Part shown: piece by piece, positions 59,421-64,000 of the stretch
How the letters are laid out: each line of letters starts with the position of its first letter
Position numbering within the stretch: position 1 is the stretch's first letter
NCBI GenBank assembly: GCA_036642795.1
Contig: JAVXTH010000001.1
Span: forward strand, 70,976-134,975
Length of the DNA: 64,000 bases
Direction of reading: 5' to 3'
From: JAVXTH01 sp036642795
GTDB taxonomy: Bacteria > Bacillota_I > Bacilli_A > Erysipelotrichales > Erysipelotrichaceae
The notes under the pieces: generated by a model
What the model was told of the DNA's origin: nothing
Seen by the model: only the letters and a program-made list of their open reading frames with translations
Database searches by the model: none
Position numbers and translations under genes: made by a program

Positions 59421-60305
59421 TTAATCAATCACTTTATATTTTTTTAAAGCTTTCGCAATTCCATCTTCATTATTACTTGCACATATATCATACGCAATTT
59501 CTTTTACGCTATCCATGGCATTATCCATCGCAATTCCATATGTTACTGCATTTAACATATCAATGTCATTTTCGCCATCACCAAAACATAATACTTCATC
59601 TGGTTGAATCGCTAACTTAAGACATAATTTATGAAGTGCAGTTCCTTTGTTAATACCTTGAGGCATACATTCTAACCAACGTGGTGCTGTACATCCAAAC
59701 CAGAAACGATCTTTGAAATGATCACATAAATCTAAATAAATCTGATTGATTCGATCTGCATCTTGATCCACAACACAAATTTTATTTATTGCACAATCAA
59801 TTTCATTGATATCTTTAATATATCGCAAATCTGGATAGCCACCTCTTGTATCTACCATCTCTTTAAACGTACCACCAGTCCAAGGAAAATCATCTGGAAT
59901 ATGATTCTTTTTACGATATGCTTCCTTTAATAGACGAACTCGATGAGGAATATAATCAAAAATACCACGGTCAACTACATATTGGCATTCGACTTCTTTT
60001 GGTTCTAGAAATTCAGATAGATCTTTTAAGTCTTGTCTTTCTAATCGTTTAAATACAGTTCTTTGCTTTTTATTTAAATCATAAATAGCCATTCCATTTA
60101 CTTCAATTAAAAAGCCATTATATTCGCTAAGTTTTAATAAGTCCGCATAATCCATTAATCGCCCGTAACTACGGCCACTAGCAAGGGCAAGAATTACCCC
60201 TTTTTCTTGAGCTTTCATTAAGGCATCTAAGGTATCTTTAGTGATATGTTCTTCATGGTTCAATAAAGTACCATCCATATCCATTGCGACTAGTTTAATT
60301 GTCAT
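59421..60305 (-). CDS. Cof-type HAD phosphatase
   Basis: 294 residues. Motif I AMDMDGTLLNHE, motif II in LALASGRSYGR, a C2B cap with GCTAPRWLECMPQGINKGTAL near 210, and motif IV LCFGDGENDIDML near 242. Substrates of such enzymes are sugar phosphates, FMN or PLP. First of three in-line genes with trxA and the LCP gene. It closely resembles the gapped phosphatase at 60904-61333. GGAGGTAATCGAATG precedes the start. Confidence 0.87.
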   Translation of the reverse strand: MTIKLVAMDMDGTLLNHEEHITKDTLDALMKAQEKGVILALASGRSYGRLMDYADLLKLSEYNGFLIEVNGMAIYDLNKKQRTVFKRLERQDLKDLSEFLEPKEVECQYVVDRGIFDYIPHRVRLLKEAYRKKNHIPDDFPWTGGTFKEMVDTRGGYPDLRYIKDINEIDCAINKICVVDQDADRINQIYLDLCDHFKDRFWFGCTAPRWLECMPQGINKGTALHKLCLKLAIQPDEVLCFGDGENDIDMLNAVTYGIAMDNAMDSVKEIAYDICASNNEDGIAKALKKYKVID

Positions 60306-60433
60306 TCGATTACCTCCATTTTAAAATTATACACTATGTTGAATTTTAGCGCAAAAATATTTACTAAAACGATCATTTTTATATCCGTTTTTCAATATTT
60401 GTTTTATAATCATTTAAAAAGGAAGATAAACAT

Positions 60434-60901
60434 ATGAATAAAACAAATGCAATGCGTATTCTAGATAAAGCTCACATGACCTATACTACCCATACTTATC
60501 CCCATCCAAATGGAGTCGTTGATGGAATGAGTGTTGCTAGTCTAACCAATCAAAATCCAAGCCAAGTATTCAAAACATTGATTACAAGTGCTAGTCATCA
60601 ATATTATGTATTTATGTTACCAGTTAATTCAGAATTAAATTTAAAAGCTGGCGCTAAGGCTGTTCAAGAAAAAAGCTTATCGATGATTCCAGTTAAAGAT
60701 ATTCAAAAAATCAGTGGTTATATTCGTGGCGGTTGTTCCCCCATTGGTATGAAAAAGCAATTTAAAACTATCATCGATCAAAGTGCTTTTAACTTTGAAA
60801 CAATTCTTTTCAGTGGTGGTCAAATTGGCACACAAATTGAAATGAATCCAAAGGATCTTATCAACTTAATTCAAGGACAAGCTGCGACCATTATTGAATA
60901 A
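60434..60901 (+). CDS. ybaK: YbaK/EbsC-type Cys-tRNA(Pro) deacylase
   Basis: 155 residues. Removes cysteine wrongly attached to tRNA-Pro. Family motifs: VFKTLITSA with the catalytic lysine near residue 48, GYIRGGCSPIGMKKQFKTI near 97-115 and the GGQIGTQIEMNPKDL end. The ribosome site AAAAAGGAAGATAAAC precedes the start. It is convergent with the gapped phosphatase gene, only 2 bases away, so no separate terminator is seen. Confidence 0.93.
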   Translation: MNKTNAMRILDKAHMTYTTHTYPHPNGVVDGMSVASLTNQNPSQVFKTLITSASHQYYVFMLPVNSELNLKAGAKAVQEKSLSMIPVKDIQKISGYIRGGCSPIGMKKQFKTIIDQSAFNFETILFSGGQIGTQIEMNPKDLINLIQGQAATIIE

Positions 60902-60903
60902 GC

Positions 60904-61333
60904 TTAATCCTCTTGATGAAGAACATAGGAATTAATTGTTTTACCGATTCCTTCATGATCATGATCATCGCAAACTTTCCATGCGATATCTTTAACACAT
61001 TTCATCGCATTTCCCATTGCTACACCATAGCCACATACTTCAAACATCGATAGATCATTTTCAGCATCACCAAAGCACATAACATCGCTCATATCGATGT
61101 TATTTTCTTTCGCAATACGTTTAAGTGCTGATCCTTTATTTACCCCTTTTGGCATAACTTCAATCCAANNNNNNNNNNNNNNNNNNNNNNNNNNNNNNNN
61201 NNNNNNNNNNNNNNNNNNNNNNNNNNNNNNNNNNNNNNNNNNNNNNNNNNNNNNNNNNNNNNNNNNNNCCAATTGAATGTGCACTATTTAATAAAGTACC
61301 ATCCAAATCACATGCAATCATTTTTACGCTCAT
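60904..61333 (-). CDS. Cof-type HAD phosphatase, broken by a sequencing gap
   Basis: The N-terminal 21 residues (MSVKMIACDLDGTLLNSAHS, motif I) and the last part (WIEVMPKGVNKGSALKRI, motif IV MCFGDAENDLSMF, and the end) flank 100 N. The frames differ across the gap because 100 is filler. By comparison with the 294-residue neighbour about 150-190 residues are missing, so the true gap should be some 450-600 bases. I start at 61333 behind GGAGAAAGATAGA. Function as for other Cof phosphatases. Confidence 0.85.
61169..61268. other. Assembly gap (100 N) inside a HAD phosphatase gene
   Basis: Exactly 100 N, filler length. The missing sequence is in the cap domain. Confidence 0.98.
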
Positions 61334-61419
61334 TCTATCTTTCTCCATTCTTTTGTTAATTATATCAGATTTAGCCACATGAAAAGGTAGAAAATATCAT
61401 TCCCTACCCCTCAAATCAT

Positions 61420-62139
61420 TTATTTCAATTTAGAAGCTGCTGCTTTATCAAGAATTACGGTAACATTCTTATGATTTTGAAGAACGCTTGCAGGGCAATC
61501 TGTTGAAGGTTTACCTTCGATCATCGCTTTCACTGCATCGGCTTTGTTTGCTCCATTGGCAACAAGTAAAATTGATTTAGCTTTCATAATTGTTGCGATT
61601 CCCATTGTAATTGCATGAGTTGGAACTTTATTAACATCATCTTCAAAGAAACGAGCGTTATCAAGACGAGTACCTTGAGTTAAGGTAACGATATGTGTTT
61701 CTTCTTCGAATGGTGTACCTGGTTCATTAAAACCAATATGACCATTACCACCAATACCTAATACTTGAACATCAACGGCAACGTTTTCCATTGCTTTTTC
61801 ATAAGCTGCACAATCTTCTTTTGTATTACCATAAGGTAAATGAATGTTTTCTTCTTTGATATCAATTCCTTTAAATAAGTTCTGGTGCATAAAAGTATAA
61901 TAAGATTGTTCATGATCACGAGGAATTCCTACATATTCATCTAAGTTAAAAGATTGGCAATCTTTATAAGAAGTATGATTTTCTTTATGATCTTTAATCA
62001 TGTTTTCATAAAGTCCAATAGGTGATGAACCAGTTGCAAGTCCTAGTACTGCATTTGGTTTACTCGTAACGATTTCTTTCATAACTTCAAAAGCTTTTTT
62101 ACTAATTTCTTCATAGTTTTCAACAACAATAACTTTCAT
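61420..62139 (-). CDS. nagB: Glucosamine-6-phosphate deaminase
   Basis: Converts glucosamine-6-phosphate to fructose-6-phosphate and ammonia. About 239 residues, the short form. LGLATGSSPIGLYENMI near residue 33, FNLDEYVGI near 65 with the catalytic Asp, and GIGGNGHIGFNEPG near 126 are diagnostic. I start at 62139 because AGGAGGAATTATAAA lies just upstream. It completes the route begun by NanE and NagA, but is unlinked from them, with its own promoter. Confidence 0.95.
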   Translation of the reverse strand: MKVIVVENYEEISKKAFEVMKEIVTSKPNAVLGLATGSSPIGLYENMIKDHKENHTSYKDCQSFNLDEYVGIPRDHEQSYYTFMHQNLFKGIDIKEENIHLPYGNTKEDCAAYEKAMENVAVDVQVLGIGGNGHIGFNEPGTPFEEETHIVTLTQGTRLDNARFFEDDVNKVPTHAITMGIATIMKAKSILLVANGANKADAVKAMIEGKPSTDCPASVLQNHKNVTVILDKAAASKLK

Positions 62140-62167
62140 TTTATAATTCCTCCTATTTTCCTTTTTA

Positions 62168-62196
62168 ATTATACTACTCAAAGCCTTCTTTTACAA
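62168..62196 (-). promoter_or_regulatory. Promoter of nagB
   Basis: TTGTAA and TATAAT on the - strand with a 17-base spacer. Confidence 0.75.
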
Positions 62197-62218
62197 TGTT
62201 GTCCCGCTACTTTTACGC

Positions 62219-63082
62219 TTAGTAAATCGTAATCGTATAAGCGGTTGTATACATTTTATTGGGAGATAGAATCATCGTTCCTTCGCGATGATAAAAATCT
62301 TCTGGTGTATCATAGAAATCACCATGAGAATGCCATGGTTCCATACATAAGAAAGGTGAACCTTTGTGAGCCGTCCAGAATGCTAAGAAACGATACCCAC
62401 CAATACTAATCTTAACTCCATGATCCTTTCCTACTAAACTTACAAACGGTGATTTCATACCGGTATAAATTAAAGTAGCATATTTTTCAAACATTTCATA
62501 ATTCAAAGGTAGTTCCTTAATGGTTACCAATTCTTTACGAATTCCTTTTTCACATGTCTTATCCATAACCCATTGTGTAAGCTGTTCTTCCCCACTGAAT
62601 ACTAATTTATAGTCTTCAAAGTTTTCACCTTTCACAAGTGGGCAATTAAAGCCTGGATGCAAACCAAAACCAAATGGCATATCTTCATGATCTAAATTAA
62701 AGATTTCATAACGAATCGTTAATGTTTTTCCATTTAATTCATAAATGGTATGAAACTTAAAGTTAAATGGATATACTTTTAAAGTTTCTTCATTTGCATT
62801 ACATTCAAAGATGATTTGATCTTCGCTTTCCTTAATACAAGTAAACATACTTTTACGAATAAAGCCATGATTCTTTAACGTATAAGTTTTACCATTAATT
62901 TCATAAGATCCACCTTTATAGGTACCACTTACAACTGGGAATAAAGTTGGATTCTTACCACTCCAATTTTCTTCATCACCTTGCCACATATACTGAATAT
63001 TCGTTTTTTTATCTGTAAAACTTTGAATCTCAGCTCCTAACAAATTAAAGGTAACAACAACTTCTTGATTTTCTAATTTCAT
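62219..63082 (-). CDS. Aldose 1-epimerase family protein
   Basis: 287 residues of the galactose mutarotase fold. LKNHGFIRKSMF near residue 68 and FGFGLHPGFNCPL near 145 carry the two catalytic histidines; GHSHGDFYDTPEDF-like MEPWHSHGDFYD near 258 is typical of the LacX/YihR-type branch. It equilibrates sugar anomers or epimers at C1; the sugar is unknown. Lies upstream of nagB but separated from it by the nagB promoter. GGAAGAAGGTATTAT precedes the start. Confidence 0.85.
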   Translation of the reverse strand: MKLENQEVVVTFNLLGAEIQSFTDKKTNIQYMWQGDEENWSGKNPTLFPVVSGTYKGGSYEINGKTYTLKNHGFIRKSMFTCIKESEDQIIFECNANEETLKVYPFNFKFHTIYELNGKTLTIRYEIFNLDHEDMPFGFGLHPGFNCPLVKGENFEDYKLVFSGEEQLTQWVMDKTCEKGIRKELVTIKELPLNYEMFEKYATLIYTGMKSPFVSLVGKDHGVKISIGGYRFLAFWTAHKGSPFLCMEPWHSHGDFYDTPEDFYHREGTMILSPNKMYTTAYTITIY

Positions 63083-63206
63083 ATAATACCTTCTTCCTAT
63101 TATTTTATTTTACCATGTTTTAAGCTGAAAGCCTATGTTAAAAGATGGATTTTTATGCTTTTCTTAAAGAAGATTCAATTTCACAATTCAATCAAACAAA
63201 GCTTAT

Positions 63207-63242
63207 AAAAACACCTACCATAATATATTTGGTAAGTGTTTG
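63207..63242 (-). terminator. Terminator of the transaldolase-like gene
   Basis: Stem of ten pairs (AACACCTACC with GGTAAGTGTT, one mismatch), AT-rich loop, then TTTTTAT on the - strand. Confidence 0.75.
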
Positions 63243-63252
63243 GTTGAATTGA

Positions 63253-63927
63253 TTACATTTGAAATGGATATTTATCTTGATAAACTTTTTGCCAATCTTC
63301 ACGAAAGCCTTTAACCGCCTGTGTTGTTAAGGGGTGCTCAATCATTTCATAATAGTCCGCTAATTTGGCTGTAACACAATCTGCTCCCATTGCGATGCAA
63401 CAACTCATTTGTTCACTGTTTTGAAACGATGCAGCTAATATTTTAGTTGAACAAGCATTCTCTTTAAAGGTGGTTGCCATTGATTCAACTTCGCCATATG
63501 CATCGATTCCATTGCGCATCATTCTTGATATATAAGGAGCAACATAATCAACGCCGATACCACTCGCTATTAAGCTTTGTTTATAATTAAAGACAGCCGT
63601 AGCAGTTACTTTATACCCTTGTTTCTTTAAGCTTTTCATTGCCTTTAAGCCTTCTTTGGTTAATGGCACTTTAATATAAACATCTCGATCAATTTCTTTC
63701 ACAATAGCTTCCGCATCGAGTAACATTAAATCACAACGTTCCCCTAATACTTGTACATGAAGCATGGCATCTTTGCCAATGATGGCACGAATCGCTCTTA
63801 ATTGTTCAAACATTTCTTTTTTACTCTTTGCGATAATCGTTGGATTGGTTGTAACTCCAGCTAAAGGGAATACCTCAAAGGCTTCTTTTATTTCATCTAA
63901 ATCTGCACTATCAAGTAGAAATTCCAT
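63253..63927 (-). CDS. Transaldolase-like protein (TalC/fructose-6-phosphate aldolase subfamily)
   Basis: About 224 residues, the short transaldolase form. LLDSADLDEIKEAFE at the start, GVTTNPTIIAKSK near residue 25, the Schiff-base lysine in VYIKVPLTKEGLKA near 85, and TATAVFNYKQSLIA near 105. Family members are either transaldolases or fructose-6-phosphate aldolases; which one cannot be decided by eye. I start at 63927 behind GAAAGGAGATTAT. Upstream sequence runs off the window at 64000. Confidence 0.9.
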   Translation of the reverse strand: MEFLLDSADLDEIKEAFEVFPLAGVTTNPTIIAKSKKEMFEQLRAIRAIIGKDAMLHVQVLGERCDLMLLDAEAIVKEIDRDVYIKVPLTKEGLKAMKSLKKQGYKVTATAVFNYKQSLIASGIGVDYVAPYISRMMRNGIDAYGEVESMATTFKENACSTKILAASFQNSEQMSCCIAMGADCVTAKLADYYEMIEHPLTTQAVKGFREDWQKVYQDKYPFQM

Positions 63928-64000
63928 ATAATCTCCTTTCAAATCACTCACGTGTTAAGTTTGTTATTTCTATTATCGTCCATTTTTAATGAATCTACAA

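Overview
The window looks like chromosome of a low-GC, Gram-positive (Bacillota) anaerobe, most plausibly an Erysipelotrichia-type gut bacterium; this placement is inference. It rests on AT-rich codon use, AGGAGG-type ribosome sites, intrinsic terminators after many genes, an L20 leader with an ATT-started infC, GlpP, a ComK-like protein, LytR-CpsA-Psr, a butyryl-CoA pathway, rubredoxin and flavodiiron proteins, and a SufB-like/SufC pair as the only Suf genes. Two runs of exactly 100 N (6217-6316 and 61169-61268) are assembly gaps. Each breaks a gene.

Layout. 1-1714: end of an LsrF-like aldolase gene with a DUF1097 membrane protein and a small VOC-like protein. 1734-5030: Bax-inhibitor-1 protein, then ilvA, a YaiI/YqxD protein and a cell-wall amidase. 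5124-8449: a large secreted, membrane-anchored repeat protein (gap inside) coupled to a 70-residue membrane protein. 8450-9013: gene-free stretch with a large hairpin. 9014-9763: SIS protein 1. 9840-17708: butyrate module (CoA-transferase, crt, hbd, etfA, etfB, bcd, and divergent thl), with two perfect Rex-type operators and a full cre match between bcd and thl. 17815-19157: ferritin-like/VIT1 fusion and a VOC protein. 19193-22765: SIS protein 2, a GntR regulator and a Nif3-like protein, between two YcxB-like paralogues. 22856-29295: mannose-family PTS with nanE, an RpiR regulator, a HAD phosphatase and nagA. 29429-34686: YgiQ, flavin reductase-rubredoxin plus flavodiiron protein, and a DEAD-box helicase with an attenuator-like leader. 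34836-37956: SufB-like, SufC, ComK-like and CorA. 38119-40762: orphan GatZ/KbaZ and a patatin. 40819-44520: glycerol-3-phosphate oxidation operon with GlpP and a terminator in its leader. 44548-46870: thioredoxin-like lipoprotein, MarR, and infC-rpmI-rplT. 47172-49161: a hypothetical gene, then a HipA-like kinase between two 73-bp perfect direct repeats, then tRNA-His. 49277-54310: DegV and a compact Tad/Flp-type pilus locus. 54405-63927: ferredoxin-like protein, SIS protein 3, a second DEAD-box helicase, a candidate small RNA, LCP protein, thioredoxin, two Cof phosphatases, YbaK, nagB, an aldose epimerase and a transaldolase-like aldolase.

How the genes work together. Acetyl-CoA is condensed by Thl, then reduced and dehydrated by Hbd, Crt and Bcd-EtfAB to butyryl-CoA. 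The CoA-transferase may release the acid. The Rex and cre sites suggest control by NADH/NAD and by carbon source. The PTS plausibly delivers an N-acetylamino-sugar phosphate to NanE, NagA and NagB, ending at fructose-6-phosphate. The helicase, glp and infC leaders each place an intrinsic terminator between promoter and gene, so premature termination is a recurring mode of control here.
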